From Deuterostichococcus epilithicus (lineage: Eukaryota; Chlorophyta; Trebouxiophyceae; Prasiolales; Stichococcaceae), in contig JAVTLE010000010.1 of the NCBI GenBank assembly GCA_033439295.1, positions 558,001 to 622,000 on the forward strand: 64,000 bases of DNA, written 5' to 3'. The notes beneath the pieces were generated by a model, which worked only from the letters and a program-made list of their open reading frames with translations, had not been told where the DNA came from and searched no databases. A program made the translations under genes and the position numbers. How positions within the stretch are numbered: position 1 is the stretch's first letter; each line of letters opens with the position of its first letter. Below are positions 41,301 through 53,400 of this stretch, in pieces.

Positions 41301-41966
41301 ATGACAGAATTGGCCACGCCATTGGACCTTGAGGAGGAGGAGCTGTATGGCGATTTGTTCACAGCCAGCGGCGCCGAGGGGGATGCGCTGTTACGGGCCG
41401 AAGTGGAGCACCTTCGCACGCAGACCAGCACGCAAGCGGAGCAGATGCAGGAGGTGGCGTCGAAACTGGTGCAGCTGACGAAGGAGGTCGGTGTCCTCTG
41501 GGCTTTCGCATCTGTGTGCATGTTCGCATTTGTAGGCGTCCCACAGAATGCAGCAAATCATAGAGGCATGTTGAGCATGTTGAGGGAGACCTGCCATTTG
41601 CGTTGGCACAGGTCGAAGCGCTTCGGAGTGAGAAGGCAGTTTTGTGCACCAACATGTCCAGCCTTTACAAGACAGCGCGACTGGAGATAGAACGCAAGGA
41701 TGCGGAGATCAAGGAGCTGCGCGCCAGGTCAGATCGGGAACCTGCTCATGGAGGCGCCTACTTGCCGCAACGCTGCACTTCCAGCATCATCTTTTTTCTG
41801 CCACTGATGAGGGCTCATGGTGCGAGTGCAGGCAACAAAGGTAGCACAACCGTCCAACAACCGTTCACAGCGTGCTGCGGCACACCTAGCTTTGCTTTTC
41901 CACGACCAACGCAGGTGCGCCAGGCATGCGGATGTCACCACTGATACCATCTCCTCCGTGCAGTGA
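41301..41966 (+). CDS. short coiled-coil protein resembling the FLASH (CASP8AP2) N-terminus
   Basis: Three exons 41301-41486, 41612-41727, 41915-41966 join in phase to a 117-residue protein. It starts MTELATPLDLEEEELYGDLF and has an almost continuous heptad coiled coil: EVEHLRTQTSTQAEQMQEVA, SKLVQLTKEVEALRSEKAVL, then CTNMSSLYKTARLEIERKDA EIKELRAR. The K-x-N-I/M-S-x-L-x-KTAR-x-E-I-x-RKD-x-EI pattern is, from memory, close to the coiled coil near the N-terminus of animal FLASH, which works in histone pre-mRNA 3' processing. The acidic LYGDL stretch is also similar. The rest of FLASH is absent; the last exon ends after SSVQ. Exon 3 is the least certain, and a longer protein with other 3' exons is possible. 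Confidence 0.6.
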
Positions 41967-42713
41967 TAACGCAGCGCATTCTGCGAGCTGATTGCTGCAT
42001 GTGCAGCTGGCGGCGCACCAGGTCCGGCCATGCATGATTAAGCAGCCGCCACCTGAAATTTGTGCATGCGCTGCAGCTCTACAACTGGACGCTACCGGGT
42101 CAAGAGCGTGGACAGTCGCATCTGCTGACCCGCCCATCTTGGCCAGCATGTTGCGAAGTTGGCTAAGAGCGCTGACCAATGTCATGCTTCCGCGCCACGC
42201 ACGTCCACTTACATGACATGGCCTCACAGCGCCGTTCTATGAGTTCACGTCACGCGCCAAATCTCAACTCTGATTTGAGAAAATTTTCAGGATGTCACTG
42301 TAAAGGTATCAGCGCTGTCGAGCTTCACAGTTCATCGGCAATTCAGTGTTCCTTCTCGGGTTAGTTGGCTCCCCGACTCGAGGCTCCTAAGGTAGTCGGA
42401 CGCGCTGCAGGGCGGCCGTACAAGCAGATCACTAGTGCGCAAGGCCGAAGACCGCACGGCACAACTCTGTTGAGGGACACCGTCTTGGTTTGTTACCTAG
42501 CTTGGGTGCACCGGTGATCGCGGCTGGCCCCTGCAGCGGAGTTGGGTGCACCAGATTAGCTTCAACGTGCACCGTCTGCCAGACACAACGGGTATGCAGC
42601 CATCACTGCAGTGACTTTGGATGTTAAATCTTTGGTACCCTGCGTCAGTCGGTGTCATGCGTGCAGTGTTTATTCATCTCTTGAGACAAGGGCACTGGGG
42701 GCGCGCAGGCACT
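41967..42713. other. intergenic region
   Basis: About 750 bp before the next start. No exon, RNA gene or repeat seen. Confidence 0.5.
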
Positions 42714-44205
42714 ATGGCGCCGCCAAAGGCGGGCACTGTGCCTTCTGGGCCAGCGAAGGCGTACATGACGCTCTACAACATATTCCAGCTCCTTGGCTGG
42801 TCCTACATACTGTTCATCACCGCGATGGTGACGCGTGCCGGCGGCGGTCCAGCTGCCGTGTGGCAGGTGAGTCACGTTCAAACTGTTTTGCCTTGGAATC
42901 TCCTCGTCCTGATCGGCTTGCTCGGTCCTTGAGAGGGTTGCAGACCTCTTTCTTGATGGTTTTCAGGCGGTGGAGTTGCCGCTGAAGATCTTCCAGACTG
43001 CAGCAATCCTGGAGGTGAGCGTATGAATCCCTGTGCTTGCAATGGCTTCTCGAACTACCAATTACGCGATCCTGCGTGCCGAGCAGGCGCGCAAGACGGG
43101 TCTTCGGACCCTAGAGCTCAGCCGTTTGTTGTCTTGCAGGTCCTACACTGCGCAGCGGGCCTTGTGCGGGCTCCAGTCGTCACAACAGGTACCCTCCTGC
43201 ATGCAGCGCTAGCAGCTTCTGCGGTTAATCCAATGACTGCAGCTCGAAACCAACGGGCATACTGCATGCAGTGCCAGCACTGCTGACGAGAAGCTTGCCA
43301 TGATGAGCCGTGTGTCATGCGGGCTGCAGCCATGCAGGTGGCCTCCAGGATCTGGGTGCTGTGGGGCATTGTGAATCTGGTGCCAGAAGAGACGATACTG
43401 GGGTCTGTGCGGCAACTGGGACCGCTCAGCCCCACGTTCACCTCGCTGGTGGTCGCCTGGTCCGTCAGCGAGATCATCCGCTACGGCTTCTTCGCAGCAA
43501 AGGCAAGCACCCCCCTGCTTTTCTCCAGCGACTGGTGCTGCGATGACTGCGCTGTCCGGGAATTGGGGGGCACTTAACGGGTTTGACTTACACCGGCAAT
43601 TTACAAGCACCTGCAGGTTTATGTTCTTGATATGTTGTCGACACGCAGGCGCTGGGCATCGATTCGTACGCTCTGCTGTGGCTGCGTTACACCGGCTTCC
43701 TGGTGCTGTACCCAGTTGGCGTCGGCAGCGAGCTCACCATGGCAGCGTTGGCACTGAATCAGGTGTGCGGCAGGATTTGTGGTGGTGTCACTTAGACCTG
43801 CTGGATGAGATGACACATAATAGCCAACAATGCCACACCAGAGGTGCAGAACTGCCATGACTGCACAGACTGACAGCACAAAAGTGCTGCAAATGTGTCT
43901 GCAGATCCGGAGGCGACAGCTGTGGAGCATTGCGCTGCCCAACTCGCTGAACTTTGCGTTCGAGTACTACACGGCCTGCATCGTGCTCATGGTGGTGTAC
44001 TTGCCAGGTGCAGTTCCAGACAGAGGCTCCTTGTATGCCCTGTGCACTACTGCCAGCAAAAACAGCATCTGACTGAGCATTTGTTGCGCATGTGCTAACA
44101 ACGTGTGCTGACAATTGCTGTGCAGGCTTCCCTCACATGTTCTTTCACATGTTGCGGCAACGAGCGAAGAATTTGGGAGGTGCACCCCGACAGAAGACTG
44201 CGTGA
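42714..44205 (+). CDS. HACD: very-long-chain (3R)-3-hydroxyacyl-CoA dehydratase (PHS1/PAS2/HACD)
   Basis: Third step of very-long-chain fatty acid elongation in the ER membrane. Seven exons: 42714-42866, 42967-43014, 43140-43188, 43330-43502, 43649-43762, 43905-44007, 44126-44205; 239 aa against about 220 in Arabidopsis PAS2. Matches: AYMTLYNIFQLLGWSYILFI, LKIFQTAAILEVLHCAAGLV RAPV, ASRIWVLWGIV, VVAWSVSEIIRYGFFAAK, LLWLRYTGFLVLYPVGVGSE, LPNSLNFAFEYYTACIVLMV, GFPHMFFHMLRQRAK. The catalytic Tyr and Glu pair of yeast Phs1 (Y-x6-E) is present as YPVGVGSE. Six hydrophobic segments are evident. The C-terminus ends APRQKTA without a clear KKxx signal. Intron 4 uses a classic GC donor (AAG/GCAAGC). 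Confidence 0.95.
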
Positions 44206-44590
44206 CAGTCCCGCTGCCGGCACTGCCGCTTGGTATTCGAAAGCCGCGTCGTTGATCCACCACGAACACCGCCTAAGACTGGTGATCGGCCTGTAAATCT
44301 GTGCAATATTTACGCAGTTCATCTTGCAGTCGGCGCTTATTGTCCCGACCCCTACTGCAGATCAATGCACGGGCCGAACTTTTTTCAGCTAGCACTTCTT
44401 TGTTTGATAACAATTTTTCCCCGACGCGCCTAGGTTCAACCAGAAGCTGTATGGGCCATAGGGTCCAGCACCGCTCACATCCCTGCAGCCGTTGCTCTAA
44501 CGTCCTACACGCAAAACCACAATGCACAGCGACATTTTTCTGCCACCGCAAGGCGACTCCCGCGTGCCACTGGTGCAACAGCGCCTCCCC
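44206..44590. other. convergent 3' intergenic region HACD/ViaA-like
   Basis: Two gene ends meet here. Nothing is supported besides UTRs. Confidence 0.5.
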
Positions 44591-47500
44591 TCACTTCTTC
44601 TTCTGCCGGCTTGCGCGCATCGCCTCCGCCATCTCCGCGGAGCCCTTGTCGGGCCCCGCCTTCCCGCCGCCGGCGGCGCGCGCCTCCTTCTTGAGCCGCT
44701 TCATCTCCGCCAGGCGCTGCGCCTCCAGCCGCAGCCCCGCCTCCCGCCGCTTGGCGTCTCCTGCCAGGTCGTCCCAGTCAAACTGCATGGTAGGGTCCTT
44801 GTCGACGGACGCCCAGCCCTCGAACTCCGTCACCAGCGCCTGCGCAGCCACCGGTCAGCCGGTCAGGTGGTTGAGCAGCGCGGGCTTCACCGAAGGCATT
44901 GGCGTTCCCGGGTGCCACTGCGCGCACCATAGCGGCAGCAGATCATCATGAACGAGACCCTTCCCAGACGAGCCATCTGCGCAGGCTGCTGCTCGGAGCT
45001 CCGCATGGCAAGGGCAGACATGAGGCAGGGCTTCCGCCCAAGGGGGAGCGGGGGGGTGGACACCTCGCTCTTGCCGTTGGGCAGGTAGGCTGTGCACAGC
45101 GCGCGCAGCACGGCCGGGTCGGCGCGCTTCTTCTCAGGCGAGCCCACGATGAGGCCATGCACCCGCAGCGCCAGCTTGTCCTTCGCGCCAGACAGCTTCC
45201 GCATGATCTGCGGCGGCAGGATTGTGGAATGAGAGGTGTGCGGGTGTGAATGCAGGCTTTCAAACTGCGTGCACCCGCAGCGCCAGGTCGTCCTCTGCGC
45301 CCAAGAGCCTGCTGCACATGGTCTGCGGCGACAGGGTTTTGGCGAGACGTGCACGCGTGCAGCATAGGGTTTGGACATGCGTCACGGCCCAGAGCCAGGT
45401 CGTCCTTCTCGCCCGACAGCTTGCACGTAATCTGCAGCGGCAAGGTGCATGGCCGGCTGTGCGGGGAAGGGGAAGCAGTACAGATGCCTGCGGCTACTGC
45501 TGGCCAGGCATCAGTAGGCAGCAGGCAGTAGGTAGTAGGCAGTAGGCTGGCCGCGCCAGGTGGCGTCTTGAGAACAATTTGCCAGGCTGCATGGCAAGGA
45601 AGGGCTGGAGCAGGAAAAAGACGAGGACTCGATGAGATCTTAACCCCGCCTCCTGGCCGAGCTACACCTCCTTGCGGGCTGCCGCAGCTCGCCGCCGAAG
45701 ACGGGCAGGACAGCGGAGTCGGCCCACATATCAGTCGCCGGGCAGCATGGTGAACAGGCGGCCGCAAAGGTGACCACACCTCCTGGCCGGGCTGCCGCAG
45801 CTCGCCATCGGAGACGAGCAGAATGTCGGAGTTCGCCCACTTGGCCTCGGACATGCGGTCCAGGCAGCGCTTGATGGGCTCGTTGAAATCTGAGCCGCCA
45901 TTAAACACCTTCTCCAGGAAGCCCAGCAGGTTGTTCAGGCTGGCCATGTCGGTGCCCAGCTCCAGCTCCCGCACCTAGGGTTTAGGGTTCAACGTAGTTT
46001 CCACTTTGCGTCTCGTTCGGTCGTCGTCGTCACCGATCAGGTTCGCCACATGGATCACTGTGCCTCTGAATCCACCGCGATGAGCGGCTCATGTCCATCA
46101 ATTGAAGCCTGCTGCAGCCGGGAGCGGAGCAGAAATTTCCAAAGCGACGCACCTCCTGCGGCCCGGCAAAGGCGAACACATAGCAGCCCCGCTCCTGCGC
46201 CTTGGCGGCGCGCATGCACTCCAGGGCCAGCGCCTTGGCAACCGTCTCGCGCGCGCCGCGCATGCTGCCGCTTGTGTCGATGCACAGCAGGATGGGCCCC
46301 CGGTCCGCTGTCGGCCGCACCTGCGGGCCGGGGTTGCACGTGGCATTCGGTTCGTGGCGTCGGGTTCAGAGCAGGATCGGTCCCCAGTCCCCGTCGCCCA
46401 GACCCGCGGGCCGGGCGCAGTGGCATGTGGGCTCGTGCGGGTGCCAGCCAGGCACGCAGCTTCAGTGTTCCAAAACACACCTGCTCCCGGGCCGCCGCGA
46501 CATGCCAAGTCACTTCTGTCCACCACCAAGCGCCATCAGCAAACACTGGCACGCATGCACGTGCGTGCTTCACAGAGCCTGCCAGCAGTCGCGACAGCGC
46601 CCGGGCCGAGGTGCACTCCCCAGGGGGGGCGGCGCACCTCCCGCCGGTCGGGGTTGATGGTGGTGGGGAACTCTCCCCAGCCGTCGCGCTCGTAGCAGGC
46701 CAGCCCCTTCTCCGCCATCTTGGCGAAGAACTGCAGCTTGGCCTGCCGCACGGTGCGCCCCCGCGCCAGCAACGCCGCCTGCAGCGATTTGGACGGGTCA
46801 AGAGCTGCAGCTGAGGATGCCGAAGGGCGGAGGCGCTGGCAGGCCCGCGGCTGCAGCGCTGGCGCGCCGCTGATGACGGGGCAGAGCCTTCCACAAGCCG
46901 TCAGCTGCGCGTCCTCAGCCGGCGGACCCGCTGCCACGGCCCCCGAGTCCCTTTGTAGCTCAAGCCGGGTCGGGCTCAAGCGCCTCGTGCGCTTGAGAGG
47001 CTGCACCCGCCCGCACCTCAAAGGGCAGCGAGCCGGACAGGAGGTCGGCGCGCATCAGGCCCCCCGCGTCTCCCAGCTGGTTCAGAAGGGGTCCGGGAAT
47101 CCTTCAGGGAGTGCACCTCGGAGGGCAGCAGGCGGGACAGGTCGTCGGCACGGGTCAGCCCCCGCGTCTCCTGCTGCTCCAGCACCGTGCGCAGCAGCCC
47201 GGGCCGCCCCTTCATGTCCAGGTGCTGGATGGGCGCCCGCCGCAGCGGGCCCCAGCCGCCGCCGCGCCCCAACGACCGCACCTGAGGGTGACAGGGCATG
47301 GCTTGGCGGCTTCAGCACGACCTGGCAGCCTCAGCAGGTGAACATGGGGCCATCGAGGCGCTGGCATGCTGGTCTGCAGGCGGGGCCGGGCCCCTTGCAG
47401 CTGTGCCTCAAATGAATTCCCGGCTGTCGAATGCAGACAGCGCAGCACCGCGACGATCGCCCTCCGCACGCGAGCCTGCCTGCTCGTCAAGGGGCCTCGT

Positions 47501-50203
47501 TCAGGAGAGCGGAGCCTGCTCCACGACTGACCAACATGCCAGTCAGCTTGAGGCCATGGTTGTTTCCGTCTGTGATGACCGGGATGCGCACCAGGTCGCG
47601 CAGCTCCTTGAGGTCCTCCAGCCGGCTGCGCATCTTGTCCATCTCTTTCCACCCCTTCCGCTTCCATAGGTTACCCTGCAAGATGGTGCAAGTAGTATCG
47701 TCGAGACGCGCTGCTGACCACAAGGCACGGCCGGGAGGCATGGTTACAGCGCACGATGCTTTGCCCTGCTCAAGGGCCTGGACCCATGTGGCGGCGCCAG
47801 TCATGTGGCATCCCACAGCCTTCTGGCGGATGCAGTTGCCAGTCCAGTGCTGTTGCCGCTGCACACATGCCCAGCACCTTGAGGTCGAACGTGCCGCCAG
47901 CGGCGCCGCCCAGAAGCGCCTCAATGCCCTCCATCGCCCGCCCCGCCTTGCTGAGCGTGTCGATGGGCGCCTGCCACAAGTCGACCAGGCCCGCCACCTG
48001 CGCCACAGGCCGGCAGCTGACCACTTGGACGTCACAGCGTGCCGTGCGTCCTGCCACCCTTGACCTTGCCCACTCAGCGATTGGATGCCAGCGGACAGCC
48101 GGCGCAACAGCGGCAGGACACAGCAGCCCCAGATCCAGGGCGTTATGGACGCCTGGCAGGAGGCCAATGCATGGAAGGGTTAGCTGACAGCCAAAGCAGC
48201 ACAGGACGTGCCGTCGTGCGACCGCTGGGCGGCAGCGCATTTGGCCGGCAGCGCACCAGTTCCTCCGCGGTGCGCCGCTCGAAGCTCCAGTTGGCAGAGC
48301 TGCCGTCCTCCTCATCGTCCGATTCCGCCTGGCCGTCGGCTGCCTCCGGGCTGACCGCCGGCGGTGCGTTGATGCTGCCCGGCTCCAGATTATGCCGCAC
48401 TGCAAAGAGCGGGGCACTTGGTCCGACTCGCGCTGCACATGCTAGAGTTGGCAAGCATGCGGATTGTGCAGCAGGACATGCAGGGGACTCAGGCACATAT
48501 CCCCCTCCCCACAAAACAGGCACAAAACCCTGGGCTAAGAATGCTTGGCGGGTGCGCTGAGAAGCCCAGGTGCATGTGCGCTCTAGGTGAAGCAGCAGCA
48601 GCGGCAGCAGCGGCGGCGGCAGCAGCAGCGGCGGCAGCAGCGGCAGCGGCAGCAGCAGCAGCGGCAGAGGCGGCGGCGGCGGCAGAAAAACGCTCACCTG
48701 CGCGGCGCTGCGCCTCCTGCGCCTGCAGCTCCGCAATGGTGAGGTACACCTGCCCGCTGGCGTCCACCTCCCGATCCTCCTTCACCTCCTCGATGCTGCA
48801 GCGGCAGAGCACACGACGCTGGGGTTGTGACTCGACACTGGCTGTTGCCTGCAGCAGGCGTGCGCGCGCGCTTACCGCCCCAGATGCAGCCGTCCACTCT
48901 GACAGGAGCATCGCTCTTTGGACACTGTAGCCCCGATGAGGGCAGTGTGCAGTGCCGGCCTGGCGACAATGGTCGGAGAGCCCTCACCCGCTGATGGTGC
49001 GCTGGTACTTGCACACGACGTCAAGCATCGTGCGCAGCAGCGCGTCCAGAACGGCTGGATACTTCTTCGTGAACCGTGCCACGCCCAGCTGCGACAGCCG
49101 CACTGCGCGCGGGACAGCACAGCTCATGGCGTAACCTTCTTGAGCCGCAGTCTGTAAATCTTGCTCAACCCGCATGTCTGCCACATGCTGCATGCTGTCT
49201 GGAGACACTGGAGCAGACGCAGCACGCAGTTGGCTACAATGGCATAGTGCCGTTAGAGCATCTAATGCATGCAGAGGTGCCTTGTCCCCGCCAGGGCGTG
49301 AGGCATTTCGAGTAGAGCGCCACTCACATATGAGGACCGATCGCAGCGGCTCCGGCGGCCACACCAGGCCGTCCGCCACCGGCGCCATGTGGCTGTACGT
49401 CTGGTCCAGCAGCAGCTGCCGCTGCGTCTCTGTGTCCAGGATGAGCCCCTTGTCCAGCGCCGCCTGCACAGGGGGATCACCAGGCTGACCATCAGTCACT
49501 GATGTGCACGGCGGCAGCATGCCTGCATGACGGCGGCTTGCCACGGGGCATCAGATCTCGGATGATCACTCTGACAACCCAAGCTACCCATGCGGTGATG
49601 AGTGCCAGGCACCAGGCACCTTCCAGAGGCTCAGGCCGACGGCGCTCTGCTCCAGTGCGACATCGCTGTGCACGCCATCAGCCTTGCACCTGTGCCACAG
49701 CGCAGCGGTGGACCGCCAGGTTCTGGTCGTCCCTTAATGTTGATCAGAACAAAATGCATCGGTGGTGCTGAAACCGAGAGCAATTGGTATGTCAACGAAG
49801 TTCGAGGGGCAGCCCAGAGCGGCACAGTGGCGCACGTGATGTGCGCGAGCCTCAGCAGCCAGGGCATGTGCGCTGGCGCGATGGCCGCCAACTCGCCGAG
49901 GCCATTCTGCAGCTTTGCAACTTTCTGAGCCGCGGGCTGCTCGAGGCCAGCGCCACTGCCGTTCGACGAGGCGTGATTGCCGTTCAGAGAGGCGCCGTTG
50001 CCGTTCAGAGAGGCGCCATTCAGGCCGCCGCTAGTGGATGCGGCCTGCGCCCGACACTGCCGCCTACGTTCGCGGGCACGCCGCTTTGCAGGTGCAGGCT
50101 GTGCAATCAGGTGGCTTTGAGGAAGTGGGGGCTGTCGCGGAGCTGCGTGCGAGGTCTGGTGCAGCCGATCGAGGCTGCACTGTTGTGCGTGCATATGTGT
50201 CAA
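44591..50203 (-). CDS. ViaA-like VWA-domain protein, partner of RavA
   Basis: Thirteen joined exons (49463-49328, 49102-48988, 48795-48698, 48399-48257, 47997-47878, 47675-47580, 47281-47117, 47076-47017, 46778-46638, 46320-46153, 45974-45780, 45207-45064, 44839-44591) give 609 residues. At least one more 5' exon lies at about 49,800-50,200 (CRAQAASTSGGLNGASLNGN, a basic leader then LNG repeats); its donor and the true ATG are unresolved. The C-terminal VWA domain has the MIDAS RGPILLCIDTSGSMRGARET, then KAQERGCYVFAFAGP, LEKVFNGGSDFNEPIKRCLD and ILLVSDGELR. Before it, TRGLTRADDLSRLLPSE and a linker match the helical part of bacterial ViaA, including the distance to the VWA domain. The order and the head-to-head RavA gene make ViaA the best name. 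The end (KRLKKEARAAGGGKAGPDKG) is basic. Introns contain four decayed exon copies. Confidence 0.85.
45268..45345 (-). repeat. decayed copy 1 of ViaA-like penultimate exon edge
   Basis: Repeats the acceptor and first 50-60 bases of the exon starting at 45207 (GCACCCGCAGCGCCAG shared), offset 115 bp 5' on the minus strand. Confidence 0.88.
45385..45446 (-). repeat. decayed copy 2 of the same exon edge
   Basis: A third copy of the same segment (GCCAGGTCGTCCTTCTCGCC...ATCTGCAGCGGCA), a further 109 bp away. With the real exon this makes a three-unit ladder. Confidence 0.88.
45660..45730 (-). repeat. decayed copy of ViaA-like exon end (DGELRQPGQE) with donor
   Basis: On the minus strand it reads ADSAVLPVFGGELRQPARR, against NSDILLVSDGELRQPGQE in the exon ending at 45780. 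It lies 3' of that exon and includes a GAGGTGT donor-like site. Confidence 0.88.
46372..46430 (-). repeat. decayed copy of VWA/MIDAS exon edge
   Basis: CAGGATCGGTCCCCAGTCCC...CGCGGGCCGGG...CAGTGGCAT repeats the exon start and acceptor at 46288-46342 (CAGGATGGGCCCCCGGTCCG...), about 85 bp 5' on the minus strand. Confidence 0.85.
48587..48690. repeat. CAG/CGG triplet tract in ViaA-like intron
   Basis: About 100 bp of mixed GCA and GCG triplets within the intron between exons ending 48698 and starting 48399. It gives poly-Ala frames in both directions. Confidence 0.92.
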
Positions 50204-50446
50204 GCTACACCGCTGCTAGAAGCCGTTACCCTGCTGAACGCTTTCAGCGCTATCAGGGTGTGATTTTCTTAGCTTTGTCAGCAAGCTGGGGCAACAACCG
50301 AGATTGAGCATTGAGGGCAAAATATCGTGTCATGCTGTGCAAAAGATTCAGGATCAGATGTCGCTTTATCGCAAACGCATTGAAGGTGTGCAGACTTACT
50401 GTCTGCCCGACAAATATCAGGACGCAGGCCACAAAGAGTACGAAAC
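50204..50446. promoter_or_regulatory. short shared upstream region of the ViaA-like and RavA-like genes
   Basis: At most about 250-300 bp separates the two divergent 5' ends, so a bidirectional promoter is likely (inference). I see no clear TATA box or named element. The exact left border depends on the unresolved first exon of the ViaA-like gene. Confidence 0.5.
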
Positions 50447-53400
50447 ATGATGCGCCACATCCTGTCAGCGCAGGGCCTGCCTGCTGCGGCACCACCCTTG
50501 CAAAGAACAGCCGCCTGCACATCGCATGTGACTGCAAGGCACCGTGCCGCGTGCCCCAGTGCAGAGCAGCTGCCCTCGCCTGCAAAGTGGTCCACGTGCA
50601 CAACCAGATCGCTGCAGTCCCCCACCCGGTTGCAGGCAGTGCGCGCTGATGCACCGACTGCAGAGGTACGACCCTGCACGCTTCGCTGCAAGTATCTCTC
50701 GCTTGCTCGGAGCATCGTGGATCGATGTGATCGACTTGCAGAATCTTCCAGTTGACGAAGTTCAGTATGTATCCTGACACTTCCCCGCAGTCGGACCAGT
50801 CCATCGTGACGCGCATCTCGGACATCAGCCGCAGCGTCGACGCCGCACATGCGCAGCTGCTGCAGGACCACGCCTCCGGCGGCGACTCGCTGCTGGAGGA
50901 CCCCATCAATGATATGCAGGACAAAGTGTTCGCCGCAGTGAACATCCTGCAGAAAGGCCTGCTGGAGCGGGAAACAGAGGTGCGGCGCAGCGTTCCGCAT
51001 TGTGTTCCCCCGTCTCACACACACCACCGTGAACATCGTGTCTACTGGCCCATTAAGACGGTACTTGAGCTGGCTGCTACAGCCTCGATCTGCACGATCA
51101 CTGCTGCCGCTGCATCACAACCTTCTCCTCAAATACCCAGCGACCGACATGCGCCGCAGGTGCGGCTGATGCTGCTGGCGGCGCTGTGCGGCGAGCACCT
51201 GCTGCTGCTGGGGCCGCCCGGCACCGCCAAGTCGGAGCTGTCGCGGCGGCTGGCGGGCATCACAAGGGGCGCCTATTACGAGCGCCTTCTCACCCGTTTC
51301 TCCGTGCCTGAGGAGCTCTTTGGCCCGCTGTCCATGCGCGGTACGTCTCTTACTGGCCGCGCAGCAGCCTGCTGACAAGACGTCGGCGCGGTGGCACAGT
51401 GGATTGGGTTGCGATGCTGTGAACCCCACGTGTACTTGTGCAGTCGGCGTTGTTCCCGTGGAGGTCCCCTGCAGGCCTCAGCTTCGAGTCTGCTGGTCGG
51501 TCCCCACTAGCCAGCCCGCAGCATCTACTGCTGTTGCACACAAGATCTGTAGAGTCTGCACACCGCCTCGAGCCTGAAACTTGGGCTGCCATGCGCGCAC
51601 AACATCTGGCTCCCCTCGCCTAGCAACTCGAACCCTGGGCTGGCTTGACACAGGCCTGGAGTAGCGCCAGTGTCTGTAGCGCTGGTCGCACCTGGCTGCA
51701 CAGCCTGATCCCCAGCTGCCATGCTCATAGGCCTGGAGAACGACCAGTATGTGCGCAAGACGGAGGGGTACCTGCCGACAGCAGAAATCGCCTTTATTGA
51801 CGAGATCTTCAAGGCCAACTCCGCGATCCTGAACGCGCTGCTGACGCTGCTGAACGAGCGGCTGTTCGACAATGGCAACGAGCGCTTGCCCGTGCCGCTG
51901 CTCTGCCTGGTAATGCCCTGCACCTCGCCGCCGCTGCAACTGCCTTTGCCACCCCGCTGTCATGACGATCGCTTCGCGCACACCGACCTCGAGGCATCTG
52001 CCTGCGTTCAGCACATCCCCCTGCAGAAGGCAGCGCCTGGCTGCATCCTCAACAAGCTGCAGCATGCTCGAGTCTCTTCAGGCCGGTACAGACTCCTCTC
52101 GATGACACCCTTCCAAGTACATCACATTTGGACGTGTGTACCCTCCCCAACCCCTTGAACCCTCACACCCGCACAGGTGGGCGCCTCCAACGAGCTGCCG
52201 GAGAGCGAGGAGCTGGACGCGCTGTACGACCGATTCCTCATCCGGCGCCAGGTCGCGCAGGTGTCCTCCAGCCAGCTGGCCACGCTGGCGCGCATCGCCG
52301 CCGGTGGCAAGGTGGAGGACACCACGCCGGGCGCGGAGGCGCCGCCCGCCGCCGCCGGCGAGCTGACCATGGACGACTACAGGTCGGGAGTCCTTCTGCT
52401 GGCGCAGTCTCGGCTCAGGACAGCAGCTTCATTATCCAAGCGAGGCTCTGCGGAGAGCAGTAGAAGCTGCGACCCTCCCATGGGGTGGTAGCATCGTTGC
52501 CGGCACGCCGGATGGATGAATGGGACATCGGAGCTTGGAGTGTGCCTATAGGCAGACCTGGCATTGATGTCGTCTGTCAAAGCTGGACCGTGGCCTCAGA
52601 GGAGCCTCAACAACAGTGAGGGAGCTGCTCAACAACACTGAAGGAAAATCCAAAGAGTTGTCTGCTGCAGCACAACATCACAGCCTCAGCGACTGGCCGC
52701 CGGCGGTGGTGCATTCGCGGATTTGGCACGGCAGCCATTTTCAGCCGCCCATGCCAGGTCAGAACCGTCGCTGCCAAGTCCCGCTGCGGATCACGACTGA
52801 TTCACGCCGCCGCAGGACGACTGCCCGTGCTGCTGTGGAGGCGGTGGACGTGCCGGACACCGTCATCGAGCTGCTGACCTCGCTGCGGGACTACCTGCAA
52901 GACAAGTGCGAGCCGCCAGTGTACGTCTCCGACCGTCGCTTCATGAAGTCCATCAACATGCTGCAAGTGGCCGCATTTGCCGACGGCCGCTCCAAGGTGA
53001 GCAGCTGCGGTCGTTTTGAGGTGATTGATGAAGTTCGTCATCATGCTGCGAATGGCCGCAGTTGCGTGCAGCCGCTCGAGAAGGCTCATGTGTGCACCGT
53101 CTCAGGCTCGAACGCTGCATTGCTGAGGGTGATTGATGAAGTCCATCGACTCGCTGCAAGCGGCTGCCTTCGCCGATAGCCGCTCCCGGGTTGAGGACAC
53201 ACAGCAGCAGGAATGTATGAGGCTGAGGTGTTGAGATTGAAGGTCGGTGTGTGTGCACGCCTGGCATTGGGGCATGCCTGTCAATAGGTGCACATATCAG
53301 GGACATGGCGGTGCATGTCACAGTGTTGTTGCGCAGTGTCCGCATCGCCCAGGCTTGTGCCTCCTGCTCCTCCATCGTGGTCGCCCCAAGTGGTCTCAGC

